A stretch of DNA of 64,000 bases from Paenibacillus castaneae. GTDB taxonomy: Bacteria > Bacillota > Bacilli > Paenibacillales > Paenibacillaceae. The stretch lies in the NCBI RefSeq assembly GCF_002884445.1, contig NZ_KZ614144.1, forward strand, positions 3,454,094-3,518,093, given 5' to 3'. The notes under the pieces were generated by a model that did no database searches, was not told where the DNA came from, and was given only the letters and a program-made list of their open reading frames with translations. This document shows positions 47,096 through 55,944 of the stretch, in pieces. The position numbers and the translations under genes are program-made. Every line of letters begins with the position of its first letter. Position 1 is the first letter of the stretch.

Positions 47096-47419
47096 ATGAA
47101 AAAAACTGCTATCGCAATTGTTACTGCATGTATGCTGCTTAGTGCAAGCTCTGCGGTCTATGCATCTGCCCCTGTATCTGAGAAAGAAATGCATATGAAA
47201 AAAATGGAAGCCAAAAAGAAGCATGAAATGCATGTGAAGAAGATGGATGCTAAGAAGCATCATAAAATACATGCTAAAAGCACGCATCCGAGTAAAAAAC
47301 ATAAAATGAATGCAAAAAGTATGCATTCAAAAAGCTTACATTCAAAAAGCTTGAAAGCAAAAGACATTACACAAATGCCGAAGACCGGCTTCGGCGGCGC
47401 AAGCGAACAAGCGGAATAA
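47096..47419 (+). CDS. secreted His/Lys/Met-rich repeat protein with C-terminal MPKTG motif
   Basis: 107 aa from the ATG at 47096, after GAGGAGG. Signal peptide (IAIVTACMLLSASSAVYAS), then irregular repeats of MHMKKMEAKKKHEMHVKKMD type changing to KSMHSKSLHSKSL, extremely basic and rich in His and Met, which could bind Cu, Zn or anionic polymers. The C terminus reads TQMPKTGFGGASEQAE. MPKTG resembles a sortase LPxTG signal, but no hydrophobic helix or basic tail follows. The next gene is a sortase, so it is probably the substrate. Confidence 0.8.
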   Translation: MKKTAIAIVTACMLLSASSAVYASAPVSEKEMHMKKMEAKKKHEMHVKKMDAKKHHKIHAKSTHPSKKHKMNAKSMHSKSLHSKSLKAKDITQMPKTGFGGASEQAE

Positions 47420-47427
47420 CTAACGTA

Positions 47428-47456
47428 AGAGGGGAACATCGCTTCCCCTCTTTTAT
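47428..47456 (+). terminator. hairpin between substrate and sortase genes
   Basis: AGAGGGGAA, 6-base loop, TTCCCCTCT, then TTATT. Likely a partial terminator that lowers sortase expression. It ends 5 bases before the sortase ATG and occupies the space where its ribosome site should be. Confidence 0.8.
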
Positions 47457-47461
47457 TCGTT

Positions 47462-48124
47462 ATGAAAAAGTTGATATTGTATTTTTTATCTGTAGTCGTA
47501 ATTGCCGGAAGTACGGCTTGTACCGATACAAGTGAACGTAAAGAAGACCATACGCAATTGAATTCGGTCAAAAAACCGATTATTACTTATACAAATACGC
47601 CATCGGCAGTTCCAAGTGAGCCCCCATTAATGGTTGATGGAATTATTCCTGTTAAGTTGTACATTCCCGCTCTGAAAATTCTAGCGCTGGTTGACCCGGT
47701 CAGCATAACCGACGATGGTCAGATGGACGTACCTGCTTATACGAGACGAGTAGGCATATTATCTAAATCATCAGATGGGGTTATGCCGGGAGCGATTGGC
47801 AACGCAGTAATGGACGGCCATGTGGACAGCCCTACAGGTCCAGCTGTATTTTACCGATTAAAGCAAATAAAAAAAGGTGACACGGTTATAATAAAAAATA
47901 AAGAAGGCTGTCGCATCGATTTTTCCGTCGAAGCAGTTGAAACATATAAAACATCAGAAGCCCCTATCTCTAAAATTTTTGGTCCAACAAATGAATCTCG
48001 CTTAAATTTAATTACATGCACCGGGACATTTATCCGAGAAACAAAAGAGTACCAGAAAAGATTAGTCGTATATACAAAGCGAAAGTCCGAAACAAAGGGG
48101 TGCACGATCAAAAACGCTCCTTAG
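47462..48124 (+). CDS. class F-like sortase
   Basis: 220 aa transpeptidase expected to cut its substrate at an LPxTG-like motif outside the membrane. N-terminal hydrophobic signal ending GSTAC may be a weak lipobox. Sortase core: NAVMDGHVDSPTGPAVFYRL (catalytic His), LNLITCTGTFI (catalytic Cys) and KRLVVYT (Arg). Spacing and the DGHVD form point to class F (formerly class E/F-type). It directly follows the MPKTG protein. No Shine-Dalgarno is visible because a hairpin fills the upstream region. Confidence 0.87.
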   Translation: MKKLILYFLSVVVIAGSTACTDTSERKEDHTQLNSVKKPIITYTNTPSAVPSEPPLMVDGIIPVKLYIPALKILALVDPVSITDDGQMDVPAYTRRVGILSKSSDGVMPGAIGNAVMDGHVDSPTGPAVFYRLKQIKKGDTVIIKNKEGCRIDFSVEAVETYKTSEAPISKIFGPTNESRLNLITCTGTFIRETKEYQKRLVVYTKRKSETKGCTIKNAP

Positions 48125-48130
48125 ATGACA

Positions 48131-48173
48131 AAAACAGGTCAATTACAATAACGATTGTACTTGACCTGTTTTT
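48131..48173. terminator. terminator after the sortase gene
   Basis: AAAACAGGTCAA ... TTGACCTGTTTTT. Confidence 0.88.
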
Positions 48174-48257
48174 ACATATTTTTAGGTTTAGTTATTCTTA
48201 TATATGGTTTATTAATAGAGGAGTAATATTGTATTTTGTGAGAGAGAGGATCGAGAA

Positions 48258-48767
48258 ATGACTCAAATAGAAGTTAAAGATTTTCAATTCAGAGATGATG
48301 GAGTGATTCCTAATCATCCATTCTTGCCGACACTCCTTTATAAAGGGGCATTGCAGGGCAAAGAAGATCAAGCGGAGCAAATCTTTAATCGGAATAATTG
48401 GTTGAACAGCTGGACAAACGGAGTGTTTGATTATCACCACTATCATAGCAACAGCCATGAGGTGCTTGGCGTAATCAGAGGCTCTGCTCTCCTTCAAATT
48501 GGTGGCGCAGCTGGCAGAGAAATCGAAGTGCGAAACGGAGACGTTATCCTTCTTCCAGCTGGAACAGGACATAAAAAAATGTCATCAAGCTCAGATTTCA
48601 GTGTGGTAGGCGCTTACCCGAATGGCATGGATTATAATCTGAGAACAGGGAAACAAGGAGAAAGACCACTCGTTCTAGAAGAAATCGCTAATGTGCCTTT
48701 TCCACAGAAAGATCCCTTATTTGGTGAAGAAGGTCCTCTAATGGTTTATTGGAAAATGAATAACTAA
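48258..48767 (+). CDS. cupin domain protein (YjlB-like)
   Basis: 169 aa cytosolic cupin. HHYHSNSHEVLGVIRGSALL holds the first cupin motif with three His and a Glu as metal ligands; NGDVILLPAGTGHKKM holds the second. YjlB homologues are of unknown activity. GAGAGGATCGAG before ATG. Convergent with cbiZ, 29 bases apart. Confidence 0.87.
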   Translation: MTQIEVKDFQFRDDGVIPNHPFLPTLLYKGALQGKEDQAEQIFNRNNWLNSWTNGVFDYHHYHSNSHEVLGVIRGSALLQIGGAAGREIEVRNGDVILLPAGTGHKKMSSSSDFSVVGAYPNGMDYNLRTGKQGERPLVLEEIANVPFPQKDPLFGEEGPLMVYWKMNN

Positions 48768-48796
48768 AAGCAATTACATTTCGCAATCCTGCTTCG

Positions 48797-49507
48797 TCAG
48801 TCTTCATGCTGTGTGCTTGCTGCTTCGAGCACGGTGTCGTAGACTGCTTCTCCAATTGCACAGCCGATTGTTGTCGCTGTACCCGCATAGGCATGCAAGG
48901 CTTGCCAATGCTCAGCTTGGCTGACGGCGATTACAATAGCATCCGTTGTCGTCCCGGTGGCGGATTGTCCATTGTCATACTCAACAATTCCTAAATGCTG
49001 CAAAGCAGCTGTCTTTGCTTCCGTAGCCGTAATAACTGCATTAACCATTGCAGACTCTGTCATTTGTCCATCAATTAGTATAATCGTATTAATCGTTCCA
49101 GGAGAATAGGCTGAGAATGTACTGCGCGTTATTCCGGATCTTGCAGCGTTTCTAGTACCGACAGTCGAGCAGCAAAGCAGTTTAAATTTATCGCCTTCAA
49201 ACTCTATTATTGAAGCATGAGTTAGCTTGGCCGCAGTTAGAAAACCGATACTATGCTCAAGGTCGTAGTCCCAAGCCTCGCATTGTTTCACAATATCAGA
49301 TACAGGATCGCTGCCCACATAGTCAAGTGGCACTTTCCAGTTAAATATTAGATCAGAGTAGGAGAATCCTCCGGGATGTATGGCGCTGCTTAACGAGTAT
49401 AGCCGTTCATTACAGCGTGTTTCAATTCGATTGTCCAGAAGCTTTAAGCTCACACCGCTCCAAATCGAGGAATGATAAATATCGCCGTCTCGGAAAGGCT
49501 GAGTCAT
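48797..49507 (-). CDS. cbiZ: adenosylcobinamide amidohydrolase CbiZ
   Basis: 236 aa. Cleaves the aminopropanol side chain of incoming cobinamides so that foreign corrinoids can be rebuilt. Family marks: SSAIHPGGFSYSDLIFNWKV, GFLTAAKLTHASI, CCSTVGTRNAARSG and QSATGTTTDAIVIA. Last gene of the cobalamin operon, 24 bases after cobD. Its presence with btuFCD and cobU/cbiB/cobS indicates remodelling of scavenged corrinoids. Confidence 0.92.
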   Translation of the reverse strand: MTQPFRDGDIYHSSIWSGVSLKLLDNRIETRCNERLYSLSSAIHPGGFSYSDLIFNWKVPLDYVGSDPVSDIVKQCEAWDYDLEHSIGFLTAAKLTHASIIEFEGDKFKLLCCSTVGTRNAARSGITRSTFSAYSPGTINTIILIDGQMTESAMVNAVITATEAKTAALQHLGIVEYDNGQSATGTTTDAIVIAVSQAEHWQALHAYAGTATTIGCAIGEAVYDTVLEAASTQHED

Positions 49508-49531
49508 TCTTCATCCCTCCTTCTTCCATTT

Positions 49532-50632
49532 TCATTTATCATGACCGCTCTTCGCTTTCATGCACTGATCTAACGCATGAAGCAGCTGTCCATTTTGTTC
49601 ACGCAGCTTAATCGCAACACGAATATAAGTATGATCAAGGCCTGGGAATCGGGAAGCATCTCGTATAAGAACGCCGAGCTTACCCATCTCCAACTGAAGC
49701 ATGCTTGCGCTAAGTCCAAGCTCCCGTGGAATACGCAGCAGTAGATAGTTAGCAGCGCTTGGAATGACTTCGAACCCCATTTTTTGAAGCTCTGCGGTGA
49801 GCCATGGACGTTCACTTTGCAGCCAGCCCAGAGTGCGATTGGCGAATTCGCTATCACCTAATACCGTTTCCCCTATGAGCTGTGCCAGCGAATTAACACT
49901 CCAAGGCACCTGCAGACGCTTTAATGGATTAAGTGATCTTGGCATGCCGACAATATAGCCAAGCCGAATGCCTGGTATGGAATAAAATTTCGTCATCGAA
50001 CGAATGACAAATAGTCTTTCATGAAGAGCAGCCTCCTGAACGAGACTGAATTGTGATTCCTCTGGGACAAAATCCATAAAGGCTTCATCCACGACAACAT
50101 AGGCTCCTTTAGTCAAAAGCTGTTTAATGAATTCGGGATCTACAAGCTGACCAGTCGGATTATTTGGTGAACCAAGGATGATCAGCGATTCCTCGCCAGC
50201 TTCCTCAAACAAGCGTTCATCTTCTAAAGCCAGTTTAAACTGTTTGTCTGATGACAATTGAATTTCTCGCAGAGCACCGCCTATTTTCCGAACCGCATCC
50301 GCATATTCATCAAAGCATGGAATGACGAGTGTTGTTAACTTCGGCTGCAAGGCTCTTACAATTAAATCAATAAGCTCAGCTGCTCCATTGCCAACCACGA
50401 TAGCCTGCTCATTAATAACATGCCGCTGTGCCAGTTCTCGTCTTAACCCTCTTACAGCAGGATCCGGGTATTGGTTGATGATATCCGCATAAGCATACAA
50501 GGCTTGCTTCACCCCACTCGGTGGCCCAAGGGGATTCATATTGGAGCTGAAATCTATAAATTGATCGGCTGATCGTCCGAAAGCTTCCTCTGCTGTTCGT
50601 AAGTCACCACCGTGTCCATATCTTTCTAACAC
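49532..50632 (-). CDS. cobD: threonine-phosphate decarboxylase (CobD)
   Basis: 366 aa PLP enzyme that makes aminopropanol phosphate for the nucleotide loop. GTG start at 50632 is chosen because AAAAGGAG follows the cobS stop directly and gives the usual N terminus (M)LERYGHGGDLRTAEEAFG; a longer frame would begin at 50671 without ribosome site. FSSNMNPLGPPSG, GNGAAELIDL, VDEAFMDFVPE and IRSMTKFYSIPGIRLGY (PLP Lys) identify the family. Confidence 0.9.
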   Translation of the reverse strand: MLERYGHGGDLRTAEEAFGRSADQFIDFSSNMNPLGPPSGVKQALYAYADIINQYPDPAVRGLRRELAQRHVINEQAIVVGNGAAELIDLIVRALQPKLTTLVIPCFDEYADAVRKIGGALREIQLSSDKQFKLALEDERLFEEAGEESLIILGSPNNPTGQLVDPEFIKQLLTKGAYVVVDEAFMDFVPEESQFSLVQEAALHERLFVIRSMTKFYSIPGIRLGYIVGMPRSLNPLKRLQVPWSVNSLAQLIGETVLGDSEFANRTLGWLQSERPWLTAELQKMGFEVIPSAANYLLLRIPRELGLSASMLQLEMGKLGVLIRDASRFPGLDHTYIRVAIKLREQNGQLLHALDQCMKAKSGHDK

Positions 50633-50652
50633 CGACTGTTTCAACTCCTTTT

Positions 50653-51465
50653 CTATAGGGCATTTAACCATACGACAACTGCAAATAGCAGCAGCGCTTC
50701 AATTGCTTCATTCATCGCACCGTAAGTATCGCCGGTTAAACCGCCAAGCTTTCGGTTTAGCCAAACGGCAATCAATCCGCCGCAAGACACGGTAAGGACG
50801 AATCCGATCATAAGCAATCCGAATATTACACTTGCATTCATTCCAGCTGATCCTAAGATCAAACATGTAAGAATAGAAGATAAAAGCAGAGCTGCAGAAG
50901 CTTGAAGACCTTTAACCTCATTAAATAATACACCAATCCCCTCTCCTTGTCTTGCACTTGGCCAGCCTGCAATAGCAGCAGCCATCCATGCTCGACTCCA
51001 GATGGGACATAGAATAAGCAAAGGTAAATAAATCGCCGCTTTATCCCCATTCATAAACTCCGCCAGCAGCGAAGCTTTGAACAGAAGCAGCAATACCGCA
51101 GCAAGCACGCCCATCGCGCCAACACGGCTATCCTTCATAATTTCCAGCATTCGCTCTCTCGAACGATGACTGAGGACGCCGTCTGCAGTATCCATCCATC
51201 CGTCAAGATGCAATCCACCGCTAAGAGCCGTCCAAAGAGCAAGCACGATTACTGCGCTTGGCCATGCAGGCACGAACAATTGCAGCAGCCACGTAATAAC
51301 AGCCAAGCATCCCCCGATGAAAGCACCAGCTAGAGGGAAATAAATAACACTCCTAGAAAGAACAGGACCATGAAAGGGAACAGTGACGGGAATTGGAAGC
51401 CTCGTTAAAAACTGAAAAGCAGCAATTAAGGCTTGAACATGTAGCTTTAACGTATGACGAACCAT
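50653..51465 (-). CDS. cobS: adenosylcobinamide-GDP ribazoletransferase (cobalamin synthase)
   Basis: 270 aa membrane enzyme joining alpha-ribazole to adenosyl-GDP-cobinamide. ATG at 51465 (GGGAG 9 bases upstream) matches the family start AFQFLTRLPIPV. Catalytic acidic motif GGLHLDGWMDTADGVLSHRS; five to six helices; SCGGLIAVWLNRKLGGLTGD near the end. Overlaps the cbiB 3' end by 19 bases. Confidence 0.93.
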   Translation of the reverse strand: MVRHTLKLHVQALIAAFQFLTRLPIPVTVPFHGPVLSRSVIYFPLAGAFIGGCLAVITWLLQLFVPAWPSAVIVLALWTALSGGLHLDGWMDTADGVLSHRSRERMLEIMKDSRVGAMGVLAAVLLLLFKASLLAEFMNGDKAAIYLPLLILCPIWSRAWMAAAIAGWPSARQGEGIGVLFNEVKGLQASAALLLSSILTCLILGSAGMNASVIFGLLMIGFVLTVSCGGLIAVWLNRKLGGLTGDTYGAMNEAIEALLLFAVVVWLNAL

Positions 51466-52427
51466 ACTGCGATCACTCCCGCAAATAATATAAAACTGAC
51501 ACAATAAAGTATACGAACAGTAAGTATGATATCTTCTGGCTGTAGTTCACGGGTTGGCCAACCCATCCGGGCACGTTCACTTGGCACCCCAAAATACACA
51601 TTTCTTCCGCCAAGCTCGATGCCAAGTGCTCCAGCGACCGCCGCTTCAGGAATTCCACTGTTCGGACTAGGATGGCTAGACGCAAAGGCATAAATTGAAT
51701 GAAAAGCTCTGCCAGCTTTCATACTGGGGCTAAATAATGCTGAAATCGCAATCATTGCGCCTGACAGCCGTGCAGGTATGTAATTCAATACATCATCCGT
51801 GCGAGCTGAGCACCAGCCGAAGTTAATATACTTATCGTTGCGATAACCAACCATAGAATCTAGCGTATTGGCAGCACGGTAGAGCATGGCGAGCGGCGCA
51901 CCGCCTATTAAAGCAAAAAGCAGAGGGGAAACTAGTGCATCAACGATATTTTCGGCAACCGTCTCGATCGCTGCTCGGGATGCTTCACGAGCATCAAGCT
52001 GATCTGTGTCGCGCCCAACAATATAACCTGCATATTTGCGCGCTTCATCGAGGTTTCCTGAAAGCAGCGGGTTATATACGAGCATCGCAGCCTCTTTCAA
52101 TCCCTTAACCGCAATTGTTGTGGAAATGAACCAAGCGCTAAGCGCATAACCGAGCCACACATGAATGGCATTCGCTGCCCAGATAATCGCCCACATAACG
52201 GTTGTACTTAGAAGCAGCGTAGCCAAAGTAAGTACAATACCTAATCCCTTCACTGCTGCAGGCCGATTCTTCTTAAGCTCGGGTGCAAGCTTGCTCTCTA
52301 GCAGGCGTACAAGTCTTCCAATCCAAATTACGGGGTGTGTGGGCCACTTCGGATCGCCTACGATCCAATCAATAGCAATCGCGGCTGCCGCCAGCAGAAG
52401 CAGCTCCTTTATGGAATAAAAAATCAT
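51447..52427 (-). CDS. cbiB: adenosylcobinamide-phosphate synthase (CbiB)
   Basis: 326 aa membrane protein condensing adenosylcobyric acid with aminopropanol phosphate. DWIVGDPKWPTHPVIWIGRL start, GRDTDQLDAREASRAAIETV and ENIVDALVSPLLFALIGGAP, NTLDSMVGYRNDKYINFGWC are family signatures. Translation coupled to cobU by a 4-base ATGA overlap. Confidence 0.94.
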   Translation of the reverse strand: MIFYSIKELLLLAAAAIAIDWIVGDPKWPTHPVIWIGRLVRLLESKLAPELKKNRPAAVKGLGIVLTLATLLLSTTVMWAIIWAANAIHVWLGYALSAWFISTTIAVKGLKEAAMLVYNPLLSGNLDEARKYAGYIVGRDTDQLDAREASRAAIETVAENIVDALVSPLLFALIGGAPLAMLYRAANTLDSMVGYRNDKYINFGWCSARTDDVLNYIPARLSGAMIAISALFSPSMKAGRAFHSIYAFASSHPSPNSGIPEAAVAGALGIELGGRNVYFGVPSERARMGWPTRELQPEDIILTVRILYCVSFILFAGVIAVWFVIR

Positions 52428-53014
52428 AGCTCATCCCATCGAAAAGCTAAAGATTTCAATTCAATAGGAATGCCTGCTGTAACGAGAAAAACACGTTCGC
52501 AAAGTGCCGCGACCTTTTGATTCAAACGACCGGCTTCATCTCGAAATTTCCTACCAAGCGGATAGGCGGGAACAATGCCATCCCCTACCTCATTCGTAAC
52601 GATTATAAGGGGATAGCTGAAAGCTCGGAACGCATCTAGAAGCTTGTCCGTTTCTTCCTCCAGCCTGAATTCGCCCAGAGACTCGTGATCGATTCGCAGC
52701 ATCCAATTGGTCAGCCATAGCGTCAAGCAATCCAGCAATACAACGGGAGGCTTATCGCCATTTTGCACTATTCCAGCAAATTCTTCCCGCAAACGTTGCA
52801 AAAGTTGAATCGTTTCATAAGGCTCCTCAATTGTTTCCCAATTGAAGCCTGCCGCCTCTCGGTCAAGACGGTGCTTCCCTACCCGCTCTTTCATTTCTTC
52901 ATCGTAAAGCTGACAGGTTGCGATATAAATGCCGTGAGCTCCAATATGCTTCGCATATTGTTCAGCAAAGGAGCTTTTACCGCTGCGTGCACCGCCGGTT
53001 ACAAGTACTGCCAC
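52424..53014 (-). CDS. cobU: adenosylcobinamide kinase / guanylyltransferase (CobU)
   Basis: 196 aa bifunctional enzyme. GTG start. P-loop GGARSGKSSFAEQYA at residues 7-21, then HRLDREAAGFNWETIEEP with the guanylylated-His region, VVLLDCLTLWLTNWM, and NEVGDGIVPAYPLGRKFRDE and AGRLNQ, the diagnostic CobU stretch. 10 bases after cobT. Confidence 0.95.
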   Translation of the reverse strand: MAVLVTGGARSGKSSFAEQYAKHIGAHGIYIATCQLYDEEMKERVGKHRLDREAAGFNWETIEEPYETIQLLQRLREEFAGIVQNGDKPPVVLLDCLTLWLTNWMLRIDHESLGEFRLEEETDKLLDAFRAFSYPLIIVTNEVGDGIVPAYPLGRKFRDEAGRLNQKVAALCERVFLVTAGIPIELKSLAFRWDEL

Positions 53015-53024
53015 CCCTTCTCAC

Positions 53025-54089
53025 CTATCCCTTCGATATTCCTGCGCTTTCAAAAGTAGCCATTTCCTGCATCAGCAGAAGTGCCGCATCAATAAAGTGG
53101 AAGCATAATACCGCACCCGTGCCTTCTCCCAGTCTCATCTCTAATTGAATCATTGGCGACAGTCCAATCGATTCAAGCAAGCGCAAATGTCCCTGTTCCT
53201 GTGACAAATGTGACGCTAAAATATAAGGCTTCGTTTGTGCTGCGAGTCTTGATGCCACCAAAGCGGCAACTGATGAAATATAACCGTCAATGACGACAGG
53301 ACAGCCGCTGGCTGCAGCTCCTAAAATGACTCCTACCAATCCGGCAATTTCCGCGCCTCCGAGCTTTGCAAGCACGTCGATAGGGTCCGAAGGATCAGGC
53401 TTATTGACTGCTATAGCACGCTTTACCACATCGATCTTGTTCAGCCAGCTCGCATCATTAATGCCCGTTCCTCTTCCGACAGACTCCTCCGGAGACAATC
53501 CCGTTAATACCGTCGTAATCGCAGCGCTTGAAGTTGTGTTTCCAATCCCCATCTCCCCTGTTGCGAACAACCGAGTACCGCGCTGTACCTGCTCCTTGAC
53601 TACGCTGATCCCAACCATAATCGCTTGAAGCGTTTCTTCACGCGTCATGGCCGGCTGCTTCGCCATATTTGCCGTACCTCTTACAATCTTCCTGCTTACG
53701 AGCCGGTCATGCTCTAAATCAGCATTGACGCCAATATCAACGCATACAACTTCTGCGCCAGCCTGACGAGCAAGCACGTTAACGGCAGCGCCGCCATTCA
53801 AAAAGTTGATGACCATTTGCGGTGTCACAGCCTGCGGAAATGCACTGACTCCTTCCTCGCATACGCCATGATCTCCAGCCATCACGATGACCGACTTTCG
53901 AGATAAATTTGGCCACAGCTCTCCCGTAACACCTGCGAGCTGTCTGGCAATGGCCTCCAGCTTGCCTAAGCTTCCAGGAGGCTTCGTCAAGGAGTCGGAA
54001 TGCCGCTCCGCTAATTGTGCTGTCTCTTCGTGAAAAGGTTTGATGCTATTTATTATTTCCGTAAGCTCTATGTACACTTTTTCCTTCAT
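53025..54089 (-). CDS. cobT: nicotinate-nucleotide-dimethylbenzimidazole phosphoribosyltransferase (CobT)
   Basis: 354 aa from the ATG at 54089, with AAGGAG 8 bases upstream. Activates the lower-ligand base as alpha-ribazole phosphate. SLTKPPGSLGKLEAIARQLA, VVMAGDHGVCEEGVSAFPQA (without the first V), GGAAVNVLARQAGA, TGEMGIGNTTSSAAI and the catalytic-Glu region LRLGEGTGAVL are all present. Preceded by btuD across 37 bases. Confidence 0.95.
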   Translation of the reverse strand: MKEKVYIELTEIINSIKPFHEETAQLAERHSDSLTKPPGSLGKLEAIARQLAGVTGELWPNLSRKSVIVMAGDHGVCEEGVSAFPQAVTPQMVINFLNGGAAVNVLARQAGAEVVCVDIGVNADLEHDRLVSRKIVRGTANMAKQPAMTREETLQAIMVGISVVKEQVQRGTRLFATGEMGIGNTTSSAAITTVLTGLSPEESVGRGTGINDASWLNKIDVVKRAIAVNKPDPSDPIDVLAKLGGAEIAGLVGVILGAAASGCPVVIDGYISSVAALVASRLAAQTKPYILASHLSQEQGHLRLLESIGLSPMIQLEMRLGEGTGAVLCFHFIDAALLLMQEMATFESAGISKG

Positions 54090-54126
54090 CTCATGAACTC
54101 CTTCTTTCTCAATCCGTTCTTGTTCG

Positions 54127-54906
54127 TTAATATTCACTCGGCTGCAGCATAATTTGCGGCGATCCCGTTAGTGGATGGGCGGACACCGATATTTTCGTTT
54201 CGTACACCTGCTCAATGAGTTCAGCCGTTAGTACTTCCTGCGGTGTTCCTGCTGCAGCAACCGTTCCTTGGTGAAGAACAACAAGCTCGTCGCAATATAG
54301 CGACGCTAAATTCAAATCATGCAAAACCGCAATAACCGTCAGATCACGCTCCCTCTGCCAAGCTCGAACCTTATCGAGCAGTTGAACTTGGTACCCGATG
54401 TCTAAGTAGGTGGTAGGCTCATCGAGTAAAATAACAGAAGGCTCCTGTGCCATCAGCTTTGCAAGCGCGACGCGCTGCCGTTCTCCACCGCTTAGCTGAT
54501 CCATCTTGCGATGCGTCAGCTCCTTGAGGCCCATTGATTGTATTGCGGTATCAATAATAGATTCCGATTCTAGTATATCTCCACCAAGCCAGCTTTGGAA
54601 CGGATATCTCCCCATCCCAACCACCTCACGAACCGAGAAGCCTACCGGAGGCAGACCTCCTTGCTGCAGGACCGCCATTTTTCTCGCAAGCTGCTTGCGC
54701 GGATAAGTGAATATATCCTTCCCGTCAAGAAGCACCTTGCCTTGAGCCGGCTTCTCCACGCCTGAGAGGATATCAAGAAATGTAGATTTCCCAACGCCAT
54801 TGGGGCCAATTATGCCGTATATTCGGCCTTTCCCAAACGAACAAGACAACTGATTCAGAACCTGTCTCCCTTGAACGTTCTGATTAATTTCGTTTACTTC
54901 AATCAT
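54127..54906 (-). CDS. btuD: corrinoid ABC transporter ATP-binding protein
   Basis: 259 aa FecE/BtuD-type ATPase. Walker A GPNGVGKST, signature LSGGERQRVALAKLMA, Walker B VILLDEPTTYLDI, switch HDLNLA. Starts within the btuC stop (4-base overlap). Corrinoid specificity is inferred from the riboswitch and downstream cob genes; by sequence alone it could be a siderophore ATPase. Confidence 0.9.
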   Translation of the reverse strand: MIEVNEINQNVQGRQVLNQLSCSFGKGRIYGIIGPNGVGKSTFLDILSGVEKPAQGKVLLDGKDIFTYPRKQLARKMAVLQQGGLPPVGFSVREVVGMGRYPFQSWLGGDILESESIIDTAIQSMGLKELTHRKMDQLSGGERQRVALAKLMAQEPSVILLDEPTTYLDIGYQVQLLDKVRAWQRERDLTVIAVLHDLNLASLYCDELVVLHQGTVAAAGTPQEVLTAELIEQVYETKISVSAHPLTGSPQIMLQPSEY

Positions 54907-55940
54907 ATCTCTCCTCCTTGCTTCAGCTTGCGGCGATGGAGCAAATAGGCAAAGAAAGGAGCGCCGATCAAGGCTGTCACGACGCCAAGCGGTATTTCCT
55001 TTTGCACCATTAGATTTCTAGCCAGCGTATCTGCCCAAAGCACAAATATACCGCCGCCAATCGCTGATAAAGGGGTAATTAGCCGATAGTCCGGACCGAC
55101 CAGCAATCGAATTAAATGAGGTACAACAAGTCCGACAAAGCCGATGACTCCTGACACTGAAACAGCTGCAGCTGTTAGCAGCGTGGAGCTGATTAAGACG
55201 ATCAGCTTCGTTCGTTCGACCCGAATGCCAAGATGAGCCGCATGCCGCTCGCCAAGTACAAATAAATTGAGCGCCTGTCCGTAAATGAGCAAGACCGGCA
55301 AGCCGATTGCCAGAAACGGGATAAGCATAAAGGCGTGATCCCAGCTTCTCATCGCAAGCGAGCCCATAAGCCAGAACAAAATTTGGTTGACTACGCCCTG
55401 CGACATGGACACCATGAACGAGACGAACGCACCAAGGAAAGCCTGAATAATAACTCCTGATAAAATAAGCGTTTCAATGCCCATTGTTCCATTATTTCGT
55501 GACAGCCAAAAAACGCCAAGCAGCGTAATGGTTCCCGTCCCAAAAGCAACTAGCGGTATTGTCCACAAGCCAATAGCCGTCTGGAGCCCGAACAAAATAA
55601 TAAAGGCTGCCCCCACTGAGCTTCCCGAAGCAACGCCAAGCGTATAAGGATCAGCTAGCGGATTGCGCAGCACCCCTTGAAAGCCCGTGCCGGCAAGAGC
55701 GAGACAAGCGCCCACCAAAACAGCCAGCAGTACACGTGAAAGCCTTACTTGAGTTACAATAGCTATCTCGCCAGCGGAATAAGGCACAGCTTTGTCCGAA
55801 AGCCACGGCAGCTGATGGATTAGAATACCCCATACATCACAAACCGATATGCCAGCCGAGCCAATCGATAAACTAACAACAATAGAAACAGCAAGAAGGA
55901 GCATAGCTGCTCCTCCATACCAAAACAATTTATTATTCAT
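54903..55940 (-). CDS. btuC: corrinoid ABC transporter permease (FecCD family)
   Basis: 345 aa with about ten helices. Family marks: RLSRVLLAVLVGACLALAGT, GFQGVLRNPLADPYTLGVAS, LGIRVERTKL and [29 protein letters not shown] periplasmic segments absent, as expected. 4 bases after the btuF stop. Confidence 0.9.
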   Translation of the reverse strand: MNNKLFWYGGAAMLLLAVSIVVSLSIGSAGISVCDVWGILIHQLPWLSDKAVPYSAGEIAIVTQVRLSRVLLAVLVGACLALAGTGFQGVLRNPLADPYTLGVASGSSVGAAFIILFGLQTAIGLWTIPLVAFGTGTITLLGVFWLSRNNGTMGIETLILSGVIIQAFLGAFVSFMVSMSQGVVNQILFWLMGSLAMRSWDHAFMLIPFLAIGLPVLLIYGQALNLFVLGERHAAHLGIRVERTKLIVLISSTLLTAAAVSVSGVIGFVGLVVPHLIRLLVGPDYRLITPLSAIGGGIFVLWADTLARNLMVQKEIPLGVVTALIGAPFFAYLLHRRKLKQGGEI

Positions 55941-55944
55941 AGGC

